The position numbers and the translations under genes were made by a program. From Nostoc calcicola FACHB-3891 (GTDB lineage: Bacteria; Cyanobacteriota; Cyanobacteriia; Cyanobacteriales; Nostocaceae): a stretch of 51,061 nt of DNA. The notes beneath the pieces are model-generated. The model saw nothing but the letters and a program-made list of their open reading frames with translations, had not been told where the DNA came from and did no database searches. The stretch lies in the NCBI RefSeq assembly GCF_014697355.1, contig NZ_JACJRQ010000050.1, forward strand, positions 1 through 51,061, written 5' to 3'. Shown piece by piece: positions 1 to 8,146 of the stretch; positions within the stretch are counted from its first letter, which is position 1, and the number at the start of each line of letters is the position of its first letter.

Positions 1-135
1 AGTCAAGAAACTGTACGCGAACAGCGAATGAAGCTGCACCCACCGCTTTTTGTGGCATGGTGCAAGGGCAAGGATAAATCGGGTATGGGGTGGGAATTTA
101 ACGAAAATACGGGGTTATATCATCCGGCAAGTTAG
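1..135 (+). CDS. C-terminal end of a gene cut by the window edge
   Basis: Frame 1 is open from base 1 to a TAG at 133-135 and encodes 44 residues ending in GLYHPAS. It is rich in W, K and G and looks like real coding sequence, with no low-complexity run. I do not recognise the family. A longer apparent reading frame in another phase over 50-286 begins inside this gene and runs into AT-rich DNA, so I treat it as spurious. The start lies outside the window. Confidence 0.45.
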   Translation, partial: SQETVREQRMKLHPPLFVAWCKGKDKSGMGWEFNENTGLYHPAS

Positions 136-484
136 TATTTTTATTAATTTTAAATACGCCTACACACTTGTTGATTTTTGGCATAACACCAGTTTAATTT
201 CTCTCACAAGTGCTATAATTTTCTTGCTCAAAAAAATAGCAGCTTTAAATATTAATATTATTGAAAGCGTAATAAATATTCTTTAGTACTTAGGAGATAG
301 TTAGGCGATCGCTTTCTGCCTCACTACTTCTCAATCACTTTTAGTCCTGATTCTATTGTTGGTATAAAAGCTGTCTGTACTATACTCATCAAAACTCTAA
401 ACACGTTTCTGTGCCACAAATACTACCTTAAGAGTACTTAATCGATTAGAATTACCTCATGTTGTTGCTCTCTCAAGTATTTTC
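136..484. other. Gene-less AT-rich stretch with one HIP1 octamer
   Basis: About 350 bases with no convincing reading frame. It holds one HIP1 octamer (GCGATCGC, near 305). The region just before the HNH gene probably carries its promoter, but I see no clear -35/-10 pair or Shine-Dalgarno sequence. Confidence 0.5.
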
Positions 485-778
485 ATGAGTACCAGCCGCT
501 ATCCCCAGAATTGGAAAGAAATCGCCACCTCTATCAAAGAATCTTTTGATTGGCGCTGTACTAGATGCAATCGCGTTTGCCTGCGTCCTGGACAAAAGTC
601 ACCAGAGCTAACTTTATCCCAGCGCCGAGTCTATACACTTCAGGTACACCACTTTAATTTTGATCCTTCTGACAATCGCTTAGAAAATCTTGCCCCGTTA
701 TGTAGTGGCTGTCATCTTTACTACCATCGATTCCGACGAGGCAATATTTCTCCTGGTCAATTGTCATTGTTCAAATGA
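485..778 (+). CDS. Small HNH endonuclease with C-terminal clamp-binding-like motif
   Basis: A 97-residue protein of the HNH (ββα-metal) nuclease type. It has a CTRC pair near residues 30-33, the core VHHFNFDPSDN near 54-64, and a second pair CSGCH near 73-77 followed by YYH. This is the zinc-stapled HNH layout: His-His for metal and general base, Asn in the middle, Cys pairs framing the fold. Proteins of this size usually nick or cut DNA as stand-alone or recruited nucleases. The C-terminus is GQLSLFK. QLSLF is the canonical bacterial β-clamp-binding pentapeptide, so the nuclease may be tethered to a sliding clamp, and this element encodes one at 35829-37283. The stop overlaps the ATG of the next, broken gene (ATGA), implying an operon. 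No strong Shine-Dalgarno sequence is visible. Confidence 0.8.
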   Translation: MSTSRYPQNWKEIATSIKESFDWRCTRCNRVCLRPGQKSPELTLSQRRVYTLQVHHFNFDPSDNRLENLAPLCSGCHLYYHRFRRGNISPGQLSLFK

Positions 779-1152
779 GTGATGCACGAACATTACAGAA
801 CCTTGATGAACGCACCCTGGCACTACATGAAGTGCGATTGCCCTTTGTAATATTTGCGCTTTCACACTCACGCTATGAGAGTGCAGTTGCGGGAGCAAAC
901 ACTTGTCGGTCAGTTTTAGAACTGCGATAGCCCAAAGGGCTGCTCCCTCCGGGAGTATCGCATGGTGGTTGATGAGAGTGGGAGCGGCAAAGCAGATGAG
1001 CGCGATGGCGTACCCGCCCGCCTTCTTGCGATCATATAAATACCTTTGCCACTGTTGTTGGTAATCTTCAGCCTATTTTAGCCCAAGTCCCTACTTTTCT
1101 TGAACGGGCTGTTATGAGTGCTGATCCAGAAGAAGAGGATGTTTTAACTTAG
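775..1152 (+). pseudogene. Unknown gene broken by palindromic repeat DNA
   Basis: An ATG at 775 overlaps the HNH stop and opens a 51-codon frame (begins MSDARTLQNLDER, ends VLELR) that stops at a TAG inside a palindromic repeat. About 90 bases further on, the sequence again looks coding in one frame: NTFATVVGNLQPILAQV continuing to an acidic end DPEEEDVLT and a TAG at 1150-1152. I read this as one small gene split by inserted repeat DNA of roughly 925-1035. A 51-residue truncated product could still be made and is translationally coupled to the HNH gene. Family not recognised. Confidence 0.5.
924..961. repeat. Nested palindromic repeat (outer stem with two inner hairpins)
   Basis: The 38-base unit has an outer stem GCGATA/TATCGC enclosing two hairpins, AGCCC-AAA-GGGCT (929-941) and CTCCC-TCC-GGGAG (943-955). 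It could fold as a three-way junction on either strand. Its ends resemble HIP1-linked dispersed palindromes of Nostoc genomes. More repeat-like GC-rich sequence follows to about 1035 (GATGGCGTACCCGCCCGCC). Confidence 0.7.
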
Positions 1153-1176
1153 TACTTTTACTATTTTCAAATCTTC

Positions 1177-1392
1177 TCAAAAGGAACCGTTCAAAGCTTC
1201 ATTTTCCCGTGGCATATTGACGTTTTGAGCCTTAAAAATGATTTGAAAAGCAATATCTCTCGCTGACTGCTTCAACACTTGCAGATAAGCAACAGCATCA
1301 TCACGTCGGCGGAATCTTTTCACAACAATATTTTCTTGATTGGGAATATCACGGACAATACACCACGGTTTTAATTGCTCAGAATAAGTCAT
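1177..1392 (-). CDS. Small hypothetical protein, 71 aa
   Basis: A 71-residue basic protein starting MTYSEQLKPWCIVRDIPNQ, with an amphipathic segment RRRDDAVAYLQVLKQSA that should form a helix. The pattern (short β-strands, RDDA.AYL helix) is like small cyanobacterial proteins of unknown role. I do not recognise a named family. It stands alone, upstream of a MITE, and is transcribed towards the broken gene. Codon use looks ordinary for the window, which favours a real gene. Confidence 0.5.
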   Translation of the reverse strand: MTYSEQLKPWCIVRDIPNQENIVVKRFRRRDDAVAYLQVLKQSARDIAFQIIFKAQNVNMPRENEALNGSF

Positions 1393-1536
1393 ATTCTACC
1401 CCTTAAAAATGCTGTAAAATAACCATGTTATGTACTTTAAAATCGCCAAATTTTACCTTAAACGAGGAGGTATACTCAAAGACAGGTCAAATTGATATTG
1501 ACAATTAGAGTTATGTGTGTATATTGATTGGACAGA

Positions 1537-1643
1537 TATATAGCGTTCCGATTGGAATTTTGAAAGCATACTGAGTCTGAAAAGCTTGTCCAACAAAGCT
1601 TTTGTTTTAAAAACCTTTCAGTAATCAAACCGGATTGCTATAT
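1537..1643. mobile_element. MITE-like element with imperfect terminal inverted repeats
   Basis: Left end TATATAGCGTTCCGATTGG and right end CAAACCGGATTGCTATAT are imperfect inverted repeats with TA-rich borders, about 107 bases apart, with no reading frame between them. Size, TA borders and termini fit a non-autonomous element mobilised by an IS630/Tc1-type transposase (inference). The right end, read on the minus strand (ATAGCAATCCGGTTTGATT), closely matches the left end of the element at 47194, so the two appear to be one family. Confidence 0.6.
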
Positions 1644-1666
1644 GTAGAATAGAAATGTTATTGAGA

Positions 1667-1969
1667 TCAAGGCGAATGAGTCAGACATAGCAATTGCCAA
1701 AGTTGCTCGGGAACTTCTTCAAAATGTTCCAGTAAAAAGTCCATGAATGCCAAATGTCGTAAATCATTAGGCTGAGGATAGCGTCTAAATTTACCTTGCT
1801 TAAACCAACCTCTGACCGTAGAATCAGAACGACAGCATATTAAGGCAATTTGTTCATAACTCACATCCCATTTGGCATAAAATTCTTCTGGTTTCATACC
1901 AAATTCCCAGTGACTGTAGAGTGAAATTAGATGAATTTCTCTTGCCCCTAAAATCCGGGGGTTAGACAT
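1667..1969 (-). CDS. Small helix-turn-helix protein
   Basis: A 100-residue protein with a likely helix-turn-helix at residues 36-58 (VSYEQIALICCRSDSTVRGW), where SYEQIALIC is the first helix and DSTVRGWFKQG the recognition helix. A helical tail follows (LRHLAFMDFLLEHF). Small HTH proteins of this kind recur in cyanobacterial accessory DNA and probably act as transcriptional or copy-number regulators, which is inference. The gene stands alone, about 370 bases beyond the stop of the polymerase gene and on the same strand. I cannot assign an operator. Confidence 0.65.
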   Translation of the reverse strand: MSNPRILGAREIHLISLYSHWEFGMKPEEFYAKWDVSYEQIALICCRSDSTVRGWFKQGKFRRYPQPNDLRHLAFMDFLLEHFEEVPEQLWQLLCLTHSP

Positions 1970-2337
1970 TAATACACCTCAAATATGTAAATTTTTTAAC
2001 TCATTTATTACATCAGTTATTTGTCAGTCACAGAGTTTCTAGACACACAAATGAAACCCAATTAAGTGGGTTTTAAACTCTTGATTCACTCTCAATCTGC
2101 GTAAGCAGATATAGTTAAAATAGTTCCGTTATTTATAATGGCTAGAATACCGATTCAGGAATAGCCATAAATAGTGGATAGGGCGGGGATAGTGCTTCGG
2201 ATCAAAAACGAAACGCCCTCTGACCACATTTTTGCACGAGCTATACTGTGAGGAGGGCAATTGAGTTTTTGACTAATTTTCTCAGAATAGCTTGACTGCA
2301 AATCCAACTTCAGTTGTACTCGGCAAGTTGGGATAGT
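1970..2337. other. Intergenic stretch between HTH gene and polymerase gene
   Basis: No gene seen. It carries a possible weak hairpin of GGGCG (about 2180) with CGCCC (about 2215) and a second GAGGGC further on, none followed by a T run. It should contain the promoter of the minus-strand HTH gene at its left end and the transcription end of the polymerase operon at its right end. Confidence 0.4.
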
Positions 2338-4116
2338 TCACCAGCTATTTGATGTTTTAATATCTATAACAACTGGAATAGGATTGAGAAACTTTTGGGC
2401 AGCAGCAACCATACAATTGTGTAATATATGGCTAACTTGGTCAACTTCAGTCTCTGGACATTCCAGTACAATTTCATCATGTCTTACACAGATGAGTTTT
2501 GTTCTGAATTTAGCTAATGGCGTTGAAAGTTTTACCATAGCTAATTTGTTGATGTCGGCATTTAAACCTTGTACTGGATGGTTAAATAGCTCTGATAGTC
2601 GGGGTTTGTTTACCCATCTCCGTCGTCTGTTTGCTAGTGTACGACTTTCCTTAATACCTTTGATGTATTTACGTTTGATGTTTTCATGCCACCTAGCTAT
2701 TCCAGGATAAGCTTCAAAGAATCGTTGACTGAAAGCTTTTGCTTGTTCTAATGTCATTCCTACTCCATATTTTACTTGGGCGTAAATTTGGAGTTTGGCA
2801 GCGCCCATACCGAAAATCAATCCAAAGTTTATTGCTTTTGCTAATCTGCGGTCTTCCTCGGTCACTTCATTTATATATTTTCCAGTTACTAGAGATGCTG
2901 TTAATCGATGTAAGTCAGCCCCCTGGCGATAGACTTGGCACATCTTTGTATCACCACTAAGCCGAGCCATAATTCGTAGTTCTATTTGGGAGTAATCGGC
3001 TTTGATAATTTTATAGCCAGGGGCAGCAATGAAGCAGCTACGGGCTGCTTCATCGCGGGGAATATTTTGTAGAGGTGGTTTGCGGCAAGAAAATCTACCG
3101 GATTTTGCCCCTAATTGATAATAGTTAGGATGAATTCTCCCAGTTTTGGGGTGGATATGCTGGGGTAGTTTCTCGGTAAAAGTGCCGATGATTTTGGATA
3201 GACGGCGGTAATCTAGCAATGCTTGAATTATGGGATACTGTGCAGCTAAAGAAACTAATTTACTTTGATTAGTTGAGTTGATTTTGATACCAATAGCTTG
3301 GAGAGCAGCCAAAACTTGCTGGGGTGAATTCGGGTTTACTGTATCTGTCAATTCTGGCAGCAATGACATCTGAGAGCTAGCAATACGGAGTTGCTTAAGC
3401 TGGTTTAAAGCATCTGTTTTTTCAGCTTCTAGTTTTGCACCCAGTATCTGCCATCGAGACAAGTCAAATAGCATCCCGTTAAGTTCCATTTGAGCTACAA
3501 CAGGCATACACTGAAATTCCAGTCGGGCAATTTTGAGTAACTTTGCCTGCTTTAACTTGTTGAGGAGAATTGGGTAAAGGTCAAGTAATATGGCAGCATC
3601 TACGGCAGCATAGTGCAATTGAACCTTGGTAAGAGGTTTACACCAATCGCTGATTTGTTGAGTTTTATCTAGTTGAAGATGTAGTAGCTTTTTAACTATA
3701 TTTTGTAAAGATGAGCTTGTTTTTAATCCTGCGGTTAGAACTTTATAAGCAAGTTGGGTATCAAAGAATTTACCGGAGGGTTGAAGTCCTGCGAGTGTGA
3801 GAAATTGCCAGTCGAACTTGGCATTATGTGCAATTTTGACAGCAGAGTTACAAAGCAGTTTTTTGAGTAGTTGGCGATCGCTTTTGGGAATAGCTGGTAA
3901 ATCAATTAGCAGTACCGGATGGTTTGGTGCAGCTATTTGAATCAGTCTAATAGAATCAGTTAGAGGGTCAAGTCCTGTTGTTTCACAATCTATGGCTAAA
4001 ACTTCTGCCTGAAACAGAGGTTGGAGAGCAGAATTAAGAGTTGAAACATTGGAAACAATAGTATATTCTGGAGTATAAATACTGGAATTATTTGTATTTA
4101 TTAAGCCTGTATTCAT
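2338..4116 (-). CDS. Family A DNA polymerase with 3'-5' exonuclease, no 5' nuclease domain
   Basis: A 592-residue Pol I-type enzyme. The N-terminal half is a DEDDy proofreading domain: Exo I D43-x-E45 (AIDCETTGLDP), Exo II D102 (IAHNAKFDW), Exo III Y169-x3-D173 (YAAVDAA). The C-terminal half carries family A motifs: A near residue 374 (KADYSQIELRI), B near 428 (RRLAKAINFGLIFGMG) and C near 545 (VRHDEIVLE). All expected catalytic acids are present, so it should be active. The 5'-3' nuclease domain of chromosomal Pol I is absent and at 592 residues the protein is much shorter than chromosomal Pol I (over 900), a form common in phages and cyanobacterial plasmids. QMSLL at 249-253, between the domains, resembles a clamp-binding motif. 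It is the last gene of a minus-strand operon with the two upstream genes. The role, plasmid replication or gap repair, is inferred. Confidence 0.93.
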   Translation of the reverse strand: MNTGLINTNNSSIYTPEYTIVSNVSTLNSALQPLFQAEVLAIDCETTGLDPLTDSIRLIQIAAPNHPVLLIDLPAIPKSDRQLLKKLLCNSAVKIAHNAKFDWQFLTLAGLQPSGKFFDTQLAYKVLTAGLKTSSSLQNIVKKLLHLQLDKTQQISDWCKPLTKVQLHYAAVDAAILLDLYPILLNKLKQAKLLKIARLEFQCMPVVAQMELNGMLFDLSRWQILGAKLEAEKTDALNQLKQLRIASSQMSLLPELTDTVNPNSPQQVLAALQAIGIKINSTNQSKLVSLAAQYPIIQALLDYRRLSKIIGTFTEKLPQHIHPKTGRIHPNYYQLGAKSGRFSCRKPPLQNIPRDEAARSCFIAAPGYKIIKADYSQIELRIMARLSGDTKMCQVYRQGADLHRLTASLVTGKYINEVTEEDRRLAKAINFGLIFGMGAAKLQIYAQVKYGVGMTLEQAKAFSQRFFEAYPGIARWHENIKRKYIKGIKESRTLANRRRRWVNKPRLSELFNHPVQGLNADINKLAMVKLSTPLAKFRTKLICVRHDEIVLECPETEVDQVSHILHNCMVAAAQKFLNPIPVVIDIKTSNSW

Positions 4117-4261
4117 AATAAATTAAATTTGAATTTATCACCTAGAAGCGATAGCTTGTATATCTAGCAACTTCAAAATATTTAGTTTTATACAAAGATT
4201 TGAAAAACTATTAAAGAGAGGTAATACTATCGATATTCCTCTCTTTATATTCTTTATATAA

Positions 4262-4816
4262 TTAACTGACTTTACGCTTACCTGTTTTTGCAATGCTAGA
4301 ATGCTGAATATTTTCTCGATCAGATGTAAAAGCAGTAGGAGCCAATTCTCTGATAATGGGTGTGACAATTTCTGGTGCCAGTTCTAAACGATGCTTAATC
4401 TGTGCTTGCAACCAGGCTAAAGGCACACTTTTACTGTTGACTTTTTGTTTGATAATTAAGTCAGGATTGGATTTTGAAGCTTTTTTTATGGCAGTGGCAA
4501 TTTTTCTGGCTGTCCGTAAATCAATTTTGTCTACATCAATGCTAACAAAATTGTCTGGTTGAGGTTCTGGTTTTGATGTAATACGGTTAGTTGATTGATT
4601 TTGATTTTCCAACTTGAGAGGTTTATTAAGATTAATAGATTCTAGGTGTGATTGTTCATCTGTTGTGTTGTTGGGATAGTATTCGATGTTGAGTGTAAAT
4701 TTCTGCCACAGATGGACTATTCCCACAACGAAATCAACGAGTATCACAATGGCATATAAGGCTGTAATTCCAATGATGAGATGATTTAAAACTTCTTGAA
4801 TTTCTTGAGTATTCAT
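4262..4816 (-). CDS. Hypothetical protein with N-terminal membrane segment
   Basis: A 184-residue protein. Residues 13-37 form one hydrophobic helix (LIIGITALYAIVILVDFVVG), so it is probably anchored in the membrane by its N-terminus. A polar, disordered Asn/Gln/Ser-rich linker follows, then a folded-looking region from about 90 (VDKIDLRTARKIATAIKKA) to 160. It lies between the 232-residue gene and the polymerase gene on the same strand and is probably cotranscribed. No family recognised. A membrane-bound protein beside a polymerase could be structural or regulatory, but the sequence does not show which. Confidence 0.6.
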   Translation of the reverse strand: MNTQEIQEVLNHLIIGITALYAIVILVDFVVGIVHLWQKFTLNIEYYPNNTTDEQSHLESINLNKPLKLENQNQSTNRITSKPEPQPDNFVSIDVDKIDLRTARKIATAIKKASKSNPDLIIKQKVNSKSVPLAWLQAQIKHRLELAPEIVTPIIRELAPTAFTSDRENIQHSSIAKTGKRKVS

Positions 4817-4851
4817 GATGACTAACTTGAAAATTTATGTTCATAATTAAA

Positions 4852-4865
4852 GAAGCGATCGCTTC
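4852..4865. repeat. Extended HIP1 palindrome
   Basis: GAAGCGATCGCTTC is a perfect 14-base palindrome centred on a HIP1 octamer, in the gap between two minus-strand genes. HIP1 is a hallmark of many cyanobacterial genomes; the extension may form a short hairpin in the transcript. Confidence 0.6.
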
Positions 4866-4924
4866 CATTTAATAGAAAAATCCTCAGATGAAAATTTAAA
4901 TAAACTGAGGAGAAGAGTGAAAAT

Positions 4925-5623
4925 TTAGAACAAGCTAATTTGCACAGTTGAATTTGATGAAGGTTTAGGAGTTGGAGTGCTTTGGGTCGAGTCTAAGTTA
5001 GGCAAGGCATTGACATGACGCTTACCCCATCCCTCTTGTGCTGCGTGTTTAACTATGCTGCGTCGAATTGACCTGCTAAGATAGTTGAATTCATTTTTTA
5101 CCTGATTAAAATGAATGATGCGATTATTGGTGGCATTGCTCGTATCACCATCACCTAGAAATTCATAAAAACTCTTACAACCCTTTGGTAATTTATCGTA
5201 TTTGGTTAAAACTTCATTACCTACCCAAAGATAAAGGTCAGCGTAGTCCCTATGTAGAGGAGCTTCGTAAGTAGCTGGCATCATGTAAGTAAGAACTTCT
5301 GTGGCTGTGCTGGAAACACCAACCTGATCCTGTTCGTATTCAGTGAAGATAAGTTCTAATCGCTCCTGAATACAAGCAAACTTTAGCCATTGGGGAATCG
5401 TATCACTCCAAGGACTGCGATGAATTACCAATGGCCCTGCAAGGTAGCGAACATGGTGTAGGGAAAATTCAGCTATTTCTAAAAGACTTGCTAATAATTC
5501 TTTTGGTGTATTTAAACTTGCCATAATTTGCAGCATTTTTCGGGTGTTGTCTGGCAGTTTGGTACTATTACCATCACTGATTTCTGCCATTACTTCTGGT
5601 GGAATCAAATTCATTTGCTCCAT
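4925..5623 (-). CDS. Hypothetical protein ending in a clamp-binding-like motif
   Basis: A 232-residue soluble protein, first gene of the probable operon that ends with the DNA polymerase. Residues 1-185 look globular and helical (TPKELLASLLEIAEFSLHHV; WLKFACIQERLELIFTEYE). After about 205 comes a Pro/Ser/Thr-rich flexible tail (STQSTPTPKPSSNST) that ends VQISLF at the very C-terminus. QISLF fits the bacterial β-clamp-binding consensus QL(S/D)LF, and a flexible tether before the terminal motif is typical of clamp clients. I do not recognise the globular part. Operon position beside a polymerase and the terminal motif suggest a DNA replication or repair accessory factor (inference). Confidence 0.65.
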   Translation of the reverse strand: MEQMNLIPPEVMAEISDGNSTKLPDNTRKMLQIMASLNTPKELLASLLEIAEFSLHHVRYLAGPLVIHRSPWSDTIPQWLKFACIQERLELIFTEYEQDQVGVSSTATEVLTYMMPATYEAPLHRDYADLYLWVGNEVLTKYDKLPKGCKSFYEFLGDGDTSNATNNRIIHFNQVKNEFNYLSRSIRRSIVKHAAQEGWGKRHVNALPNLDSTQSTPTPKPSSNSTVQISLF

Positions 5624-5753
5624 TTTTCATCTCGATATGAGCGCATCACCAAAAATAGCCAATCGGCTAAAAAATTAATGTCCAATAGGTGAAGGCTGAT
5701 ATTAGATAAATCTTTTTATGCTGGCATTGATACAGGTTTTTCAGGTGATATCA

Positions 5754-6062
5754 ATGAATAACGAACCCACAATTAACCAAAATCTTGATACTGACAACAG
5801 TAGTAATTATCAGTCTGGCAGTGGCTATCAATCTTTATGTTACGGTGTTGAGCAATTAAGTTCTGGAGATAGTAGTAATCCCTTGCAAGCAGACCAATTT
5901 AGGGATGGTTATCAAGAGAATATTTTTGAAATCAATCTTGGGGATACACCTTACACTGAATCGGCTGCTAATCCCAATCCTCAATTACCAGGATATGGCT
6001 CTGGCTCCGGTTACAAGTCTAAGAAAAGTCAACAGTCAGCATCCCCAGAGCTAGAGTTATAA
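5754..6062 (+). CDS. Small Ser/Gly/Asn-rich hypothetical protein
   Basis: A polar, low-complexity protein of 102 residues from ATG 5754. This start is preferred over an in-frame ATG at 5718 because AGGTGA lies five bases upstream. Two related motifs occur, YQSGSGYQS near the start and PGYGSGSGYKS near the end. There is no signal peptide or membrane segment and most of the chain should be disordered. It sits just upstream of the muramidase-domain gene on the same strand and may be part of the same transcript. Function unknown. Confidence 0.5.
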   Translation: MNNEPTINQNLDTDNSSNYQSGSGYQSLCYGVEQLSSGDSSNPLQADQFRDGYQENIFEINLGDTPYTESAANPNPQLPGYGSGSGYKSKKSQQSASPELEL

Positions 6063-6175
6063 GTCATATTTTCACTCTCTGACTACACCCCATAAGCAAC
6101 AATTAATTGGGTTTTTATTCAATAAATCACTTTGCTTTGTGGGGTGTAGTTGCTGTCATTTTGAAAGCTGGAATT

Positions 6176-8143
6176 ATGAACATCCCAAAAGCATGGATAT
6201 CTCTTCTGGTTGTCATTGCTTGTATTATTTATAGCATCGCTGCACAAGCTACAATCAACACATTTGGTGATGGCAATTTACCGACTCGAATTGTAGAAGT
6301 TGCAAATCCTCAGTCTCGACTACCTGCTACTAAAGTTTTGCTCCCAGACTGGAGCCGCATTTCTCTGAACCAACTACCAGGTATCAGTCAATCCGGTGCA
6401 ATTGATGGCACTCCTTACAGTCAAACACTGGGTTATGACCTGAGTCGCACTTGGAATGTGGGTATGACTCCTGACCAATATTTGAAGTTAGGAGATATCA
6501 GTGAAGCATTGCAGGCAGAGGAGTTTTCTTTGCAGGCGATCCAGGCGATCGCTCTCCGCACACAACCAGAGGCGAACACAGACATTAACAGTATAGATTC
6601 AAACAAAATTGCCCTGAGTGAATTTCCCCTGATTGGTGAGCAGACATTGAGCCATTTGGCTCAGGTTGTTCCAGAATTGGCTAAGACGCAAGTAAACAAT
6701 ATTACACCTGTTGCAACCTTACTAAAATCTCAGGGGATTGCTGCATCTAATTTAACACTAGCTCAGGTACTAACACAGTATGAAGTTGGGCAAATGAAGC
6801 TGGGAGAAATCGATTTGTCAAAGTTTTCTATTTCTTCAATTCCTAACTTAGATGCAGTACAGCTACAACAATTTACAGGTTGGATGAATAGCAATGTTTC
6901 GGATATTCCTGGTTTGGGACAAGTACCTTTAGGATTAATGCCTAATCCCATCACTGAAATTGGTAGCTTAGTAATGCGGATTGATGTAGTTCATGGGCCA
7001 GCAGAAAACCGCCGTAACAATACGATTTCTGGTTCAGACGTGCAAGGGTTTTCTGTGCCTTGTACTGTAAAAGACTGCGCTTACTTAGAATTGGATGATT
7101 TGGAAAATGCAGGTCGTAGCGATCGCAGTAAGTTGGAAGGTAAACAGTGGATTTCCGGTAAATACCAAGAAGTCGAGGGCGGGCGGGGTATCCTGAAAGC
7201 AGTGAATAAGGGTCGGGAACCAACAGGAAGGCTACCGTTTGGTAAAGCTTTTAAGGTGGTAGTAATGGAGCCAGATGAAACCACTGATACGGTAGATACG
7301 GCTTTGTTCTTTCGGTTTTGTGCTTGGCGAATGGGTTGTACACCTTATTTTATCGGGCCTGTTCCTTTTTTCAGCTACAAGGTTAACTCCCTGATATTTG
7401 TAGGCAATTTGAACGAACAGAGGACAAATACTGCATCTTTACCAACTGGAGCTACGAGAGAGCCTAAAGCTAAGACTACCAACGGTACTGGAGTAAGAGA
7501 GAAGATTAATCCATGCACGTTTAGTAATGGTAGTCAGTCGATAACAGGTCAATCATTCTCCGGTATTGATTTGCGATCGCTCTCAAATGCGATCGCGGAA
7601 ATTGAGAGCGCTGGTAGTGGGGATTACAAAGCAGTTGGCATACATACCTGTGCGGATGGGGGTTTAAATTGTGGTCGCGCTCTCGGTCGCTACCAGTTCA
7701 TGAGTTATAACCCTTATGCAGTGCAGTTAATTGCTGCCAAGCCTGGAGGTCAAGAGTTCTTGAGTCAAGTGGAGCAAGGGCATCAACCAACAGAGGCTGA
7801 ACTATTTGAGTTTTTTCCTCCAGCTGACCAAGATAAGGCGTTTATGGCTGATATGGCTAACAAAATTCAAGTGACACAAGAGCAAATCGATCCGGCTACA
7901 GGACAGCCATTTACGGGCGAACGCCTAATTGAACGAGTGGCTCAAAAGCATTTTGGTGGTGATTACAGCAAAGTTGATGGAAATGGCTCAGATGCCCTCG
8001 GTCGCCTCAGTCTCAAAGATTACGGCAAAACCGCTTTAGCTAGTTATCGCAACAGTAATACCGATAATGGAACGCTGACCTGTTCTCCAAATGTAAATTA
8101 TAGCTACATCAGCACTGCTAAAAATACTGAAAATGGGAGGTAG
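6176..8143 (+). CDS. Exported protein with C-terminal lysozyme-like (muramidase) domain
   Basis: A 655-residue protein from ATG 6176; a TTG at 6107 would add 23 unconvincing residues ahead of the signal. The N-terminus MNIPKAWISLLVVIACIIYSIAAQA is a signal peptide or anchor, so the rest should be extracytoplasmic. Residues 60-300 are rich in short L/I/Q repeats (LAQVLTQYEVGQMKLGEIDL). Near residues 470-600 lies a lysozyme-like region: IAEIESAGSGDY supplies the expected catalytic Glu, followed by GRALGRYQFMSYNP and a helical end. Such domains cut peptidoglycan locally, as VirB1-type proteins do in conjugation machines. The next gene, 3 bases downstream, is a membrane or lipoprotein-like protein, and a coupling protein gene lies at 11610. 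A role in conjugal wall passage is inferred. Confidence 0.7.
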   Translation: MNIPKAWISLLVVIACIIYSIAAQATINTFGDGNLPTRIVEVANPQSRLPATKVLLPDWSRISLNQLPGISQSGAIDGTPYSQTLGYDLSRTWNVGMTPDQYLKLGDISEALQAEEFSLQAIQAIALRTQPEANTDINSIDSNKIALSEFPLIGEQTLSHLAQVVPELAKTQVNNITPVATLLKSQGIAASNLTLAQVLTQYEVGQMKLGEIDLSKFSISSIPNLDAVQLQQFTGWMNSNVSDIPGLGQVPLGLMPNPITEIGSLVMRIDVVHGPAENRRNNTISGSDVQGFSVPCTVKDCAYLELDDLENAGRSDRSKLEGKQWISGKYQEVEGGRGILKAVNKGREPTGRLPFGKAFKVVVMEPDETTDTVDTALFFRFCAWRMGCTPYFIGPVPFFSYKVNSLIFVGNLNEQRTNTASLPTGATREPKAKTTNGTGVREKINPCTFSNGSQSITGQSFSGIDLRSLSNAIAEIESAGSGDYKAVGIHTCADGGLNCGRALGRYQFMSYNPYAVQLIAAKPGGQEFLSQVEQGHQPTEAELFEFFPPADQDKAFMADMANKIQVTQEQIDPATGQPFTGERLIERVAQKHFGGDYSKVDGNGSDALGRLSLKDYGKTALASYRNSNTDNGTLTCSPNVNYSYISTAKNTENGR

Positions 8144-8146
8144 AGT

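Noticed and set aside
50..286. 78-codon reading frame at the left end
   Set aside because: It overlaps a better coding frame (1-135) and its later part is AT-rich, low-complexity sequence with no family likeness.
4138..4368. 76-codon minus-strand frame next to the polymerase gene
   Set aside because: Overlaps the end of the 184-residue gene in another frame and lacks coding character.
7578..7610. Inverted repeat CGCTCTCAA ... TTGAGAGCG in the muramidase gene
   Set aside because: It lies inside conserved coding sequence beside two HIP1 octamers and no independent function is indicated.
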